A stretch of DNA of 64,000 bases from Oreohelix idahoensis (GCA_024509875.1 JAMPIV010018779.1:63501-127500); one strand, 5' to 3'. Counted from the first letter of the stretch, positions 45,502 through 56,705 are shown. Made by a program: numbers and translations. The notes: a model not told the origin generated them from the sequence alone.

Positions 45502-46552
45502 CTACCCTTTAGCTCCCCAAGGAACATAGGCCTTCAACAAACAAATGCCAAGTCTTCCTGTCCTGTGCCATCCGCTCAAGTTCTTTCCATGTTTTCCTCA
45601 TCATTTTCACCTCTGTTTCCAGTTCTCTTCTCCATGGGTTTTTGTCTACCTCTGCCTCTCTTTCCCTGTGGATTCCAGAACAAGGACTGCCTTGTAATGC
45701 TATCAACAGGTTTCCTCAATGTGTGTCGTATCCATCGCCAGCGTCTTCTTCTCAACTCTTGTTCCACTGGCACTTGTCTTGTTCTTGTCAACAATTCCAC
45801 ATTTGTGACTTTGTAATATCATTTCAGTCTACGCAAGCACCCGTTTATAAAAGTCTGTAGCTTTTTGGTTGTTGTTTTTGTTGTTCTCCATATCTCAGAG
45901 CGATACAATAGGACTGACTTCACATTTGAGTTGAAGATTCTTATTTTCGTGTTGGACTTGATTTCTCTTGTTCTCCATATGTTTCCCAATGCAATGAAAG
46001 CTCCTCTTGCATTTTGTATTCTTATTTTGATATCACTGTTTGTCCCTCTAATTTTGTCTATATTACTTCCAAGATATGTGAACGATGCTACATCTTTTAG
46101 TGGTGTTTCTTCAAGTTCAACTTTGTTATCATTTCTTGCATTTATTTTCATAATCTTTGTCTTTTCCCTGTGTATTTTCAGGAACACTCGTTGTGATCTC
46201 TCATCGAGAATTTTCATTTTCTCTTGCATCTGATTATGGTTATGAGACAGAAGAGCCAAATCATCTGCAAAATCCAGATCATCAAGCTATTTAGTCAGAT
46301 TCCACTGGATTCCATTTCTGTTGTGTGATGTCGATGTTTTCATAACTCAATCTATTGCTATTAAGAAAAGAAATGGAGACAAGAGGCATCACTGTCTCAC
46401 TCACGTTCTAATCCTAAACGGTTCTGTAAGTGGTCCTTCATGAAGAACTCAGCATGTCATGTCTTCATAGGTCTTCTTTATTAAGTTAATGACCTTAATG
46501 GGAACTCCAAAATGCCTTATCAATTTCCAAAGCTATTCTCTGTCTACACTGT
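45502..46552 (-). pseudogene. LINE RT, C-terminal part
   Basis: From 46259 down: ALLSHNHNQMQEKM (just after the catalytic DD), LKIHREKTKIMKINA, FTYLGSNIDKI, the WRTTKTTTKKLQTFINGCLRR block, and after a stop LRRRRWRWIRHTLRKPVDSITRQSLF. A final DRKTWHLFVEGLCSLG sits at about 45570-45512. Frames change near 45830 and 45580. Between 46260 and 46552 the palm region is broken by stops. Confidence 0.85.
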
Positions 46553-47269
46553 TGTGACCGTGTGGCCAGAAAGATGTAATTTTAGACTGAGTAATTAGTT
46601 GTCGATCTAGTCTACGGTTTGAATTTGTGCTCATGTTGGCATTCTCACCCGGTAATGGGCGATTTAAACGAAACACACCTTCGCCATCCGTGAAGAAGAC
46701 AGACGTGTGAGACGTGGGAGACAGCCATCTGTTGTCAGACATCCTGGCGCTGTCTGACACCAGAAGAAAACACCTTTTGAGCATGAAACCGTAAGAAGTG
46801 TGAGTAGGGCAACGAATATCGTGGGATGTAACAGCCCATTAGTGGGCGGACCTTGAGTTGTGTCGATTAGGAAGATTTTCTTGACTAAGATGTGATCTCA
46901 TGTCATCCATACTGAGCATAGGACTCCTGATTTGCTCCCTAGAGGGATGGGTGGAGCTTTCCCTGACATTTTGACGTGGCGGCTATCATGTGGTACAGGG
47001 TTGAAGAAGAATATTTAAACTGAAACAGTGAGAGGCTTCAGTGAGAGAGCTGAGAAGTAGCAAGATCGTTCTTGTGCAAAATGCGCCGTCGTACGATAAC
47101 CAACTGAGGTTTGGGCTTTTGCATAGTTGCGTCTGTGCTGAGAGAACTAACGACATAGAGGTATGCTTGCATATAAGTACATTTTTATAATACTTTAAAA
47201 TTAGTAATATTAGACAACATTACACAAAAATCCTTATTCTCCTTCACACATCGTCTTCGCACCATCACA
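46553..47269 (+). repeat. 5' LTR (717 bp, internally deleted)
   Basis: Matches the start of the 3' LTR to about 47214, then jumps to the last 55 bp or so of the LTR. The missing part corresponds to roughly 50574-51550. A gac microhomology at the join (tattagac and gtgacgac) fits a deletion in this LTR. Confidence 0.85.
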
Positions 47270-47271
47270 AA

Positions 47272-47289
47272 TGGCGTCGTCGACAGGAT
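47272..47289 (+). promoter_or_regulatory. primer-binding site, tRNA-Ser type
   Basis: tggcgtcgtcgacaggat. The comparison with tRNA-Ser is from general knowledge of tRNA-Ser 3' ends, so the isoacceptor is tentative. It would prime minus-strand DNA synthesis. Confidence 0.65.
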
Positions 47290-47419
47290 ACTGACAGACA
47301 GTGTAGTAAAGAGTCATACGCGGAATGTTCAATGCTGCAATAGAGCACTGCAACCAGTGAGCACCAAGGATACCTGAGTTAAACCTTGCAAGAGTATTAC
47401 AACACCCAGCACATACGGA

Positions 47420-47611
47420 GCAGCACATCTGCCCAGTACATCTCCCACTGAAGATTCGCACCACCAGAGGCCCAGCAAAGAATCGCACCACCGCATGAAG
47501 ATTCGAAGCACCATAGGCACATTGAAGAGTCGCACTAACGTAGGCCAGGTGAAGAGTTGCACCAACGCAGGCCCAGAGAAGAATCATACCACCGTACACC
47601 CATTGAATATC
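47420..47611 (+). repeat. 27-bp tandem repeat in the retroelement leader
   Basis: About six imperfect units of aagattcgcaccaccagagg plus cccagca, clearest at 47451-47611. They lie between the PBS and gag, where RNA packaging signals usually sit. A role in packaging is only a guess. Confidence 0.75.
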
Positions 47612-47948
47612 TTATCAAGCCAGGGACCAGCCATTTACAGTTATATCAATTTTCCTGCATTAGTATCCTCGCTAATGATACTCCATCACAACAGACAGGA
47701 ACACTATTTCTACGCCAGTGTTATTATGCCAAACCAGTGGCCGACCTACCACGATTGACATTCAGCCAGAGACTCAATCGTATCACCAAGCAGCACCTGA
47801 AACTGCTACAGGCCACAACAGCGAAGAGAAGACAAGAGCAAGCAATAAAATAAGAGACACTTTCTATTTATTATTGTAATATTATAATAAGTGTTTTCTT
47901 TCCATCTGTTTTTGCACTGTATTTTGCTAGGTTAGGTCCAGTGCGGTG

Positions 47949-49115
47949 ATGTCAACTCAATGCGCAGACGCAACATGCCAGTCAGAGCCTGGGAGCGCTT
48001 CGACAGCTGGAGGTGGCTCCCGTGAAGAAATACTCACACCAGGAAAGAACCAGAGCGATGAGCATGTGAGTGTGATATACGTGATGGTGCCGGAGGTAAG
48101 ACGATTTGGTGAAAAGCCAGGCCCCACTTGGCAAGAGTTTGTGAAGGAGGTAAACGCTGCATGGAAGGTAGGGCCATTAACTGTAGAAGATAAGTTAGAC
48201 ATTGTGTTGAATAATGTTACACCAGTGGTCTCTAGGGAACTACGGATACGTGGCGGAGCCAAGGCCAGCCCTGAGAAGTTACTCGAAATAGTGGAAGAAG
48301 CCTACAGTGAACGACAACTAGTCAATGAGATGACTAGGGGTTTCTATGCCATGAGACAGGGGCCTAGCTTATCAGTAATGGAATTCTCTCACATGTTGCA
48401 TGAATTATTTCTGAGATTGAATGCAACGCGCGTGAAGAAAGGCTTGGCTCCCGCAGACCAATCCATGCTCAGAGATCATTTTGTTGCCCAGCTTAGTAAT
48501 GATCTGAGCAGGACATTTGTAAAGGAACATGTGCTAAAGAATCCTGGTGTTTCATTTAGGGAAGTTAGGGACTATGCCCTATTCTGGGAAGGCAAAAAGC
48601 ATGATGCACCAGTGCAGGTAGCCAGTGTAGAAGCCCACACTGAAAAGGACGAACTCGAAGCTGAAGTAGCTCGCCTAAAGTCCCAGATAGCACAGCTATC
48701 ACAGACCAGTTCGCCAGCACAAAAGGAGACGAGAAGAAGAAGGAAACAGTGCCAACCGCATGAAAACCTAGAGCAGAACCAAGGTGTGGATCAATTGGAA
48801 CCAAAACTAGACCTTCCTGTAGGTGAGAGTCAGGCAGTTGATAGTGCATGCAGTGATTTAGAGGTTAGTAAAAACACAGATGCACCAACAAGGCGACAAG
48901 GATTTTGTAAATGGTATAATGTCGACAAAGGATGGGGATTTATTACACCGGATGATGGAGGTGTTGATGTGTTTGTGCATCAGACAAAAATTTTCAGAAA
49001 GGGATTCCGTAGTCTGGGGAGAAATGAGAGAGTAGAATTTGACAGCAAACCGTCTGTTCAGGGCATTGAAGCGGTCTTTGTATGCGGCATTGGCGGCCAG
49101 GAATGTAAGGGAGGC
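47949..49115 (+). CDS. gag: gag with C-terminal cold-shock domain
   Basis: The ATG at 47949 starts an open frame of 399 codons to a TAA at 49146. Residues 60-215 look like a retroelement gag capsid (helical, with GFYAMRQGPSLSVMEFSHML and FREVRDYALFWEGK). Residues 235-252 form a short coiled-coil-like heptad region, followed by a basic RRRRK patch (263-267). Residues 316-388 are a cold-shock domain: FCKWYNVDKGWGFI with the RNP1-like motif, VDVFVHQ with the RNP2-like motif, then GFRSLGRNERVEF and a GIGGQECKG end, closest in form to LIN28. Two zinc knuckles follow, but in the frame one base back (49121-49408). The protein would bind single-stranded RNA and form particles. The fused domain set is unusual for gag. 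It is not a host lin-28 gene: it lies between LTRs and has a capsid-like N-terminus. Confidence 0.85.
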
Positions 49116-49408
49116 GACCAATGGCACAGAGGAAGCCCAGAAAAATAAAATGCTACAATTGTGGAGACTTTTCAGGCCACATGGCAGCCAAGTGCCCTTA
49201 TGGCCCGCTTCCGAAGCGATGTTTTCAATGTAAGTCCTCAGAGCATTTGATATCGGTTTGTCCCTCAAAGAGCGCCCTCTCTAAACGTACCGACACATCT
49301 AAGTTGCCTTCAGGGTGCAGGCCAAGAGATGGCCGTGACAACTGTTACCCTAAGGGCGCCAAAAAAGCGGTCAACGTTCAGAAGAGGAAACTCATCTTAA
49401 ACAGATAG
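49109..49408 (+). pseudogene. gag: two zinc knuckles of the LIN28-like gag, -1 frame
   Basis: In the frame one base back from the cold-shock domain, a basic AQRKPRKIK linker leads to CYNCGDFSGHMAAKC (C-X2-C-X5-H-X4-C, one residue longer than usual) and CFQCKSSEHLISVC (C-X2-C-X4-H-X4-C). This is the LIN28 order: CSD, basic linker, two knuckles. A TAA at 49106 in this frame means the shift must occur between 49109 and 49148. No canonical X-XXY-YYZ slippery heptamer lies there in the right phase, so a one-base indel is more likely than programmed frameshifting. The frame closes at 49406. Confidence 0.8.
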
Positions 49409-49680
49409 GAGGGAATACACGCCGTCGCTCCGGAGAGGACACCAATCTAAATCAGATTGGGGGGAATGGACGCCGACATCGACGGAACACAAATGTGAAA
49501 CAAGTTGGAAGCATTCCACCGCCAAGGCCGACAACTGCAGGCACTAACTCGCTGAACTCTCAACCGAGTAGCGACGCTGTACGAGCGGACAATTCTCCCA
49601 GACCACGACAAGCAATCAGACATAAACGTGGAAATGACAATGGAGCAGAGTACATTTGTGGGGACCACAAAAAATTTTAG
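49354..49680 (+). pseudogene. gag: basic Gly/Arg tail of the gag, third frame
   Basis: A further one-base-back frame is open from 49354 to a TAG at 49678. It encodes a basic, low-complexity tail with two similar QIGGN(T/G)RRR blocks, then Pro/Ser-rich sequence and HKRGNDNG. An indel at the A6 run (49361-49366) would join it to the knuckle frame. It resembles the RNA-binding tails of gag proteins. No protease motif is present. Confidence 0.6.
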
Positions 49681-49689
49681 GGCGGAACA

Positions 49690-51184
49690 TGCGACCGTGT
49701 GGCCAGAAAGGTGTAATTTTAGACTGAGTAATTAGTTGTCGATCTTGTCTACGGTGTGAATTTGTGCTCATGTTGGCATTCTCACCCGGTAATGGGCGAT
49801 TTAAACGAAACACACCTTCGCCATCCGTGAAGAAGACAGACGTGTGAGACGTGGGAGACAGCCATCTGTTGTCAGACATCCTGGCGCTGTCTGACACCAG
49901 AAGAAAACACCTTTTGAGCATGAAACCGTAAGAAGTGTGAGTAGGGAAACGAATATCGGGGGATGTAACAGCCCATTTCCAACGGGCTGATCACCCGTTT
50001 GCCAGTCACTTCGATTACGGAAACAACAGCAAATGGATTGATTTGCCGTTGCCCTAAAGACGCCAATAGGCGTGATGGGAAACAATGGCAAAGAAAACCT
50101 ATCTGCTGTTGCCCTAAGACGCCACTAGGCGTAATGGCCACTGACTGCTTTGACGGTCGGTGGCTAAGGACGGAAGAAGAAGAAGAACAGCCCATTAGTG
50201 GGCGGACCTTGAGTTGTGTCGATTAGGAAGATTTTCTTGACTAAGATGTGATCTCATGTCATCCATACTGAGCATAGGACTCCTGATTTGCTCCCTAGAG
50301 GGATGGGTGGAGCTTTCCCTGACATTTTGACGTGGCGGCTATCATGTGGTACAGGGTTGAAGAAGAATATTTAAACTGAAACAGTGAGAGGCTTCAGTGA
50401 GAGAGCTGAGCAGTAGCAAGATCGTTCTTGTGCAAAATGCGCCGTCGTACGATAACCAACTGAGGTTTGGGCTTTTGCATAGTTGCGTCTGTGCTAAGAG
50501 AACTAACGACATAGAGGTATGCTTGCATATAAGTACATTTTTATAATACTTTAAAATTAATAATATTAGACTTTCAGGTTTAGAAGTTAATGCTTTGTAG
50601 CGTTTATCTATCTATAGCTTGATAGAAGCTGACTGGCGATTTATGTGTATTTAAGTGTAATTTCACGTATATCTCATCGCTATTTTCAACAGTGAGACTG
50701 TGTGTTAAATGTGTAAAGTACTAAGTGAATTTATAAGAGGAATTCTAGTGTCGCATTGCGCTGTGTACAAGTGTGTATTTATTACCATTATTATTATTAG
50801 TTGTGTAGTGTTAAATAATGCTAATATTGCATTCTTGTGAGCCGTAAGTGTGGTTAATGTTACATCAGTGATTATTGTGAGAGAAAGATTAGCGTACCCT
50901 CTAGCTCCGTGAGTAGCCTATGCCTATTACATTTAGTACAGAGCTGTAAGAATAGAGTATATATCTCATTTTTTTTCTTTAGAGCAGCTAGACCTCTAAG
51001 ATACTGATAAATTGATGTCATTTAGACCAGTGCGCTGTGTGGAATATTTCATCATAAATAGAAGTGCTTCATTTAAGTTTTATCTCGCGTGATGATGGAA
51101 TTAGTATCTAATATGCGTATGAAGGCATTGTTGTTGATTGAGATATGTTTATTGTTGATTACACATACATACAGACTTGCATGA

Positions 51185-51215
<31 letters not shown>

Positions 51216-51606
51216 GTCATTTAAGTGCATGTACTTGCATAATTTCACACATATGTATGTATTATTAAGTAGATGATGTTTGTCCATTAGTACGATGCTA
51301 GTTTATTTTGTTTCATTTTATTTCAGAGAGTCCAGCAGTCTGTGCTGGGTTATTAGATGGTGTTACCTAAATAGCTTGGTTATATGGTGTTGCTTAGGAA
51401 TTGTCTTCAAAGTAAACTTGTGGACAACATTGTTTCAGTATGATTCATGTGCTACCTGATAGGGTTTCATTAATAAAAGTGGGACCCCTGTCATCAAGAG
51501 TTTTTCTGTGACTGCGGAACGTGTGTGAAAGTAGGCCAGAGAGAGTGACGACAACATTACACACAAATCCTTATTCTCCTTCACACATCGTCTTCGCACC
51601 GTCACA
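49690..51606 (+). repeat. 3' LTR (1917 bp) with a nested LINE tail
   Basis: Full LTR, TGCGAC...GTCACA. Besides the nested 208-bp insert it has the region 50574-51550 that is absent from the 5' LTR, including an (AC)n run at 51187-51213. A TATA-like aatatttaaa is at about 50368. The shared parts differ from the 5' LTR at only a few positions. Confidence 0.85.
49978..50185 (+). mobile_element. short LINE-tail/SINE-like insert in the 3' LTR, 11-bp TSD
   Basis: 208 bp ending gaagaagaagaag, with aacagcccatt on both sides (49967-49977 and 50186-50196). It is absent from the 5' LTR. The last 95 bp match the 3' end of the LINE at 15438. A related block (gccctaaagacgccaatagg then gccctaagacgccactagg) is present twice, about 66 bp apart, so this may be a distinct short family using that LINE's tail. 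Confidence 0.9.
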
Positions 51607-52875
51607 CTGTCAAGTGCCTTTTCATAGTCCACGAATCCGACGTATAGCGGTGAAATCCATTCCAGACTTTGTTCAACTATTGTTCTCAATGTGGCTATCT
51701 GGTCTGTACATGATCCATTTTGTGGAAAACCTGCTTGTTCATCTCTCAGTTGCTAGTCTATGGACTCTTTTAATCTCTCAAGGATGATTCTGTCTAATAC
51801 TTTTCCTGGCACTGATAGTAACTAGTAACATTATTCCTCTATAATTTGTGCACTCTTGTAAATTTCCCTTCTTAGACAACTTGACCAGATAGCCTTCCTT
51901 CCATTCTGCTGGTATTTCCTCTCTCTCCCAGACTTTGCCAAGTAGTTTGTATAATATCTCTGTAGAGGTATCAATATCTGTTTTGATGGCCTCTGCTGGA
52001 ATGCAATCTGGACCAGCTGCTTTTCCATCTTTCAGAAGCTTTATGGCTTTCTTTATTTCTTCTCTACTTGGTCTTTCACAGCTGATTTGTAGCTCTTCTT
52101 CTGCTGGCTGGATGTCAAGGGGATTAGTTGGAGATGGTCTATTGAGAAGTTCCTCAAAATGTTATGTCCATCTCTTCATTTGTATATTACTAAGCAATTT
52201 TTTATTCTTATATTTTATGAGGCCATTTGCTTGCTTATATTTAGATTCTTTGTGTTGTTGTACAGGTCCCTCATATTTCATTTGGCTGCAGCTTCCTCTG
52301 CTTCCCTTGCCAAATCATCAATATATTTCATCTTGTCTCTTTTGATGTTTCTTCTTACTTCTGTGTTTGCTTCTATGTACACTTCATGAGCCTTGGCTTT
52401 GGAGCTTCTGGTTTAGCTTCTGTTTAAATCTGCTTTCTTGTTTTTCCTGTCTTCTATCTTGGTAATGGTTTCTGTTGTTATCCATGCTTTGTGCTGATGT
52501 TCTCTTTTTCTCAGTACCTCTTCACATGTCTCGTTCCATATATTTTTTTACTTTGTTGCCAGTGGTCTTCCTTATCTGTTTCATCTTCCAGCTGTTCAAG
52601 TACTTGGTATTTGTTGGATACTGTGATTGAAAATTTTTCTCATATTTCCAGATTTTTTAGATATTTCACATTATGCTGTTGTCTATAGCTATAACTGTTG
52701 AAAATTTCTTGAGTTTTAATTTTGTTTTAGCCAACAGAAGATGGTGATCTGATACAACATCTGCTCCTCTTCATACTTTCACATCATGCAATGATGACCT
52801 AAACTTCTTACTTATGCATATGTGATCAATCTGATTCTCAGTTCTGTGGTCTGGTGATATCCATGTTGCTGTATG
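51607..52875 (-). pseudogene. LINE RT N-terminus and linker
   Basis: Minus strand: the FVDYEKALDS block (51675-51607) at the insertion point. Upstream on the same strand are EQAGFPQNGS-like (about 51730) and KDGKAAGPDCIPAE-like (about 52020) blocks, and the WTxxFEELLN linker region (about 52170). Further pieces reach the SxHHLL endonuclease end near 52745. Many stops and frameshifts are present. One frame runs from 51689 across the TSD into LTR sequence; that is chance read-through. Confidence 0.8.
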
Positions 52876-52879
52876 TATT

Positions 52880-54190
52880 ACTCAGAATTTATCCTCGATG
52901 AGAATTAAATTTAATCCCTCGGGGTAAAACTTTCTTTACATTTAAATAGAATAGCTTTCATTGTTACCTTATAATTAAATGAAAAGGTTAATAATACAGA
53001 TAGAGTCTGTTTACATATACATCTCCACTGATTGAAAAGTGTTCAAAATATAAATTGAATATGTTTTCATTTATGTTTACACTGATTGAAACGTTTGACA
53101 CTTCCATTAACTTTAAAATGAAAATTTTCACATAGACATTTACACTGGTTTAAAGCTCGAAAAAATACATTAATTTTAAAGTGAATATGTTTATATGAAA
53201 ATGTAAGTATTAAACTTAGAATGTAAATCATTTCTTCCATCATTTCCTCCCTGCTCCGTATGGAACCTGGAACTACTTTATGCTGTTAGTTCTCTTTACG
53301 AAACTAGCAATAAAGCAATCAAAAGCCCGTGCAGTGGTGGTTCATGAATCTTCATTCTATACGCTGAGGTTGCCAGCCTCAAATGACTGATATCCACTAG
53401 CGAGTTTCACAAATTAAAATTCACATGGTAATATATATGTGTGTGTGTGCGTGTGCTTGTGCGTGTACATGTTAGTAATAAAATATGAAATGCAAATCAC
53501 AACTTACGCCAATCCTGGCTCACATACATTTTTGCTCAGATGAATAAAAGAGACATGAATCGGCATCTTACATGCGTCTGTGGTTTCGTTAATTAAATGT
53601 TCCCTCTCTGACTTCGTGTGTGGTCCTTCAGTTTCCTCAGTCCTGGTTTCCTTATTTAAAATGAAAGAGATTTCCTGGGCTATGAAAGTCCGTCCAAAAT
53701 TCTCCAGTAAAAGGTGTCCGGTATATTTAAGAAGGAATTCTGAATTCTAATTCGTCAATGTAGCAAGGTCTGGTATCTTGGCGAGCGATTACTCGTGAAA
53801 TAGCTTGAGAAAATGGTCAGATTATATTCACTGCCTTCCCACGCATTTGTTATGGGCGTCTCAAAGGGTCAGCCAATCTGATTTGAACCTTTTGCATGAC
53901 TCATCGAATGCAAAATTTCAAACATTACTTTTATCAGAAAGTAATCTCTTATCTGTGTCTGTCCGTCAGTTGTCTCCCCGTATTCAAAGCTTTGATGATG
54001 AGCGCACCCGTGACCTATCAGTGATTAAGTACTGCTCTGAGGCGATTTACGTGTTAATCTATATACTGATATCGCTGCGCCCACGATACCCAACATGGTT
54101 AGGTCGCTGCCACTCCTTGCAACGTAGGGAGAAATGGATAACAACCAGACATGTCTACTTATCCCTGAGAAGGGTTGTCACAGAGAGTTT
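52880..54190 (+). repeat. large dispersed repeat, copy D, second part
   Basis: Matches 34985-36000 in the same orientation: cctcgatgagaattaaa (52893 versus 34991), tgctccgtatggaacctgg (53253), agcaataaagcaatcaaaagcccgtgcagtggtgg (53308), and cttggcgagcgattactcgtg (53776). A (TG)n run is at 53439-53470. The right edge is not sharp. Confidence 0.7.
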
Positions 54191-56397
54191 ATGATCAATA
54201 AATTTTCTATATTCTCTTCTTTTTTTCTACCCGTGTCCTCTATTTTATTATCACTCTTTACCCTTTTCCTGTTTTTCGCATTCGTTCGTTTGCGAAAAAT
54301 ATTTTATTTCCCATTCTCACTTTACCGTTTTCTTTCTCATACTGGGATACGCATTTCTATTATGTAAGACGTCAGCCACTCAGGTAGACGAGAAATTGTG
54401 AATATGCATCTATCTCAGACATACGAGCAGACTTTTGTCTGCACTTTCAGCTGACACGCGCGTTTTCTTCGGCTGAGCGCTCAGGTGAGGCGCGATAACC
54501 GACATCTCCACTGCGCAGTATGAGACATTTGTCTGGCAATTCCATCTGACACGGCACTCACTGTTGGCCCTGGTCAGCGTGAGGTGTGAAGACGAGAAGT
54601 GTCAGTTATGGCATGCGTCTAGTTAATGGGAGGTGTTGGAGAGAGAGAAGGGGTGAGACCTGCGCTATTGCGTGTTTTTGGAAATAGTGGGAGCCTTTGT
54701 TTGTTTCATAGATATTAACCAGAGTTTGAAACTTGATTGCACTCATTCTCCATTTGCAGTCACGTGGTCACTTCGTTCTAGATACTTAAACTTAGAAGTG
54801 AAATCTCTTAGTTTCGTTGTGATACCGTAGTTCTGTGTTGAGGTAAATATTACATTAAATATCTAGATTTTGCGAGTGATTAAGTGTTAAACCGCCTATT
54901 TTATCCCACTAGTTCTTTTGTGCAGATTGATTAATTTATAAGTCTGTTATATTCTCTAGCTGATGAGTTACAGTGGAAAAACAGAATAAATTATAATTTC
55001 TAGCTTAAACTCATGTAGCTATAATGAATTTAATTTAACTGCTAAATAATCAGACGAGAATAATTTTTCTAAACTAACTTATAAATGCTAGATGCATCAT
55101 GAGTGTTGACGGAATACGTATGTATTCCTAATTCATGATGATTGATTTTTATATATAACTTATTTCACGGGAAAGTTTAAACGTCAAGTCAAGCTCTACG
55201 CTTGCAGTTCAAAATGTAAGTTATATTGAGTACATAATATGTAAAATATTTCATATGTGTTTTTTCTTTATTCAGTGAATACTGGGGTAACCCAACTTTG
55301 CCGGCGTTCAGTACAGAGACAAACCTGTGAGAAACATAAACATTTTATATCTTTAACCACGTGGGTTTTTCAAGTAACACCTGTCTGACAGGGCGTGTGC
55401 CTTCAGAGATAGACAGAATACCAATCCCACTAACGAGTTTTTTTAAAGAATAAATGCTATACTGGGCCTTTTAGCCAGATCATATTTCTTCACAAACTCT
55501 AATGTACATGCTGCCTTGTGGCGAGAAAGATTACAGAAAAAAAAACATTAACTTTTCCGACATTATTTGACCAAGTGTGTGGTGAACCAAGATTATCTGT
55601 GGAGAGAAGTTGTCCACCGGTCATCTTCCTAATTAAGGGAAACCTCGTGTTCTGACACTGTGTGCCCGCTGAAACCCAAACTCTTACCTCGTGCATAAGT
55701 GACATTAACTTAAATCTGTAAAGAAAGAACGATCGCCTGAAGAGGACGCTCCCCGGACACGGTGAATGAAACCAATATCTGCATAGCTGGGTATCCGCTT
55801 CATCCACAGATAGACAGAATAAATGTAATGAACACTAAGGCTTGCGCCAGACGGCGAACCACAGCACGATTGTAGGTAAGGTTGTGTGAGTCAGAGCCCT
55901 GATGAAAGAACCGAGTGAAAGTAGACGGAAGGATGTTCTTCGTTTGATTCACTCACTTTGTAACTTTCCTTATGCAAGATTTTGTTGCTAAACTATATTT
56001 TTCCTTAGAATAGATACTGCTATCAAAGTCAGTTCATACCTTCAAAAGGGGAAAATATTAGACCCAAATCATATGTATCTGTGACTCTTTGGGCTATCAT
56101 CGTTCTCCTAACGGGACTGTGTGCTAAACATCGAGGGAAGGTCATAACTGTGGGTCTATCATTTCTTGTAGAAATTCCTTGATTTTTATGACTGTATATG
56201 CTTTTGATGTAATTTTATGTGTTGTGATGGGATTTTAGATGATAATTAAAACTGCCCTTAAACTTAATCAGCGTGTTGGTCAGCTCGTTCTAGAATATAT
56301 TCATAATCATTTGTTATAGTTTTCCCACGTCTGTACTTCTAACTGTCGTCTTGTATGTGCGTGCACGTGAGTGGATAGAACTATATATGTATATATG

Positions 56398-56501
<104 letters not shown>

Positions 56502-56705
56502 TTAGACTGTCTGACTCCGCTAAATCTGTCGTAGAAGATAGTTGAAAGAGAGAAGATTTCTCGATTTCAGAGACAGCCTCTATCGCAGTCTACCATCTCA
56601 CTCGTGGAAAGCTATTGCTATTACTATCTCTCACTGTGACTATCACTTATTCTAATCTATTCAGAAGGGACCAACCCAAGTCTTAATTCCCCTACCAAAA
56701 AATCT

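Larger units (their letters stand above)
46553..51606 (+). mobile_element. non-autonomous LTR retrotransposon with LIN28-like gag
   Basis: Ends TGTGAC...GTCACA with the 4-bp TSD ctgt (46549-46552 and 51607-51610). The internal region (47270-49689, 2.4 kb) contains only gag coding; there is no protease, RT or integrase. The PBS-like tggcgtcgtcgacaggat (47272-47289) starts 2 nt after the 5' LTR and agrees at 16 of 18 positions with the complement of a typical animal tRNA-Ser 3' end, as I recall it. The element must have depended on enzymes from another element. Confidence 0.9.
45502..52875 (-). mobile_element. LINE copy split by an LTR retrotransposon
   Basis: The 3' part is at 45502-46552 and the 5' part at 51607-52875, both on the minus strand, with the LTR element between. 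The break is inside the RT just after the first catalytic Asp block (FVDYEKALDS at 51675-51607). The 5' end stops in the endonuclease near 52875, with an EN C-terminal block similar to 8250-8269. It is the same family as 7404-12979. Confidence 0.9.

Noticed and set aside
47234..47599. Minus-strand Cys-rich open frame
   Set aside because: A shadow of the 27-bp leader repeats on the other strand.
49109..49148. Programmed -1 frameshift site between cold-shock domain and knuckles
   Set aside because: The A-rich stretch does not form a canonical slippery heptamer in phase; an indel is simpler. Left open as a check.
47949..49408. A host lin-28 gene
   Set aside because: Flanked by LTRs with TSD and PBS, with a capsid-like N-terminus and no introns; the domain resemblance is better explained as part of gag.
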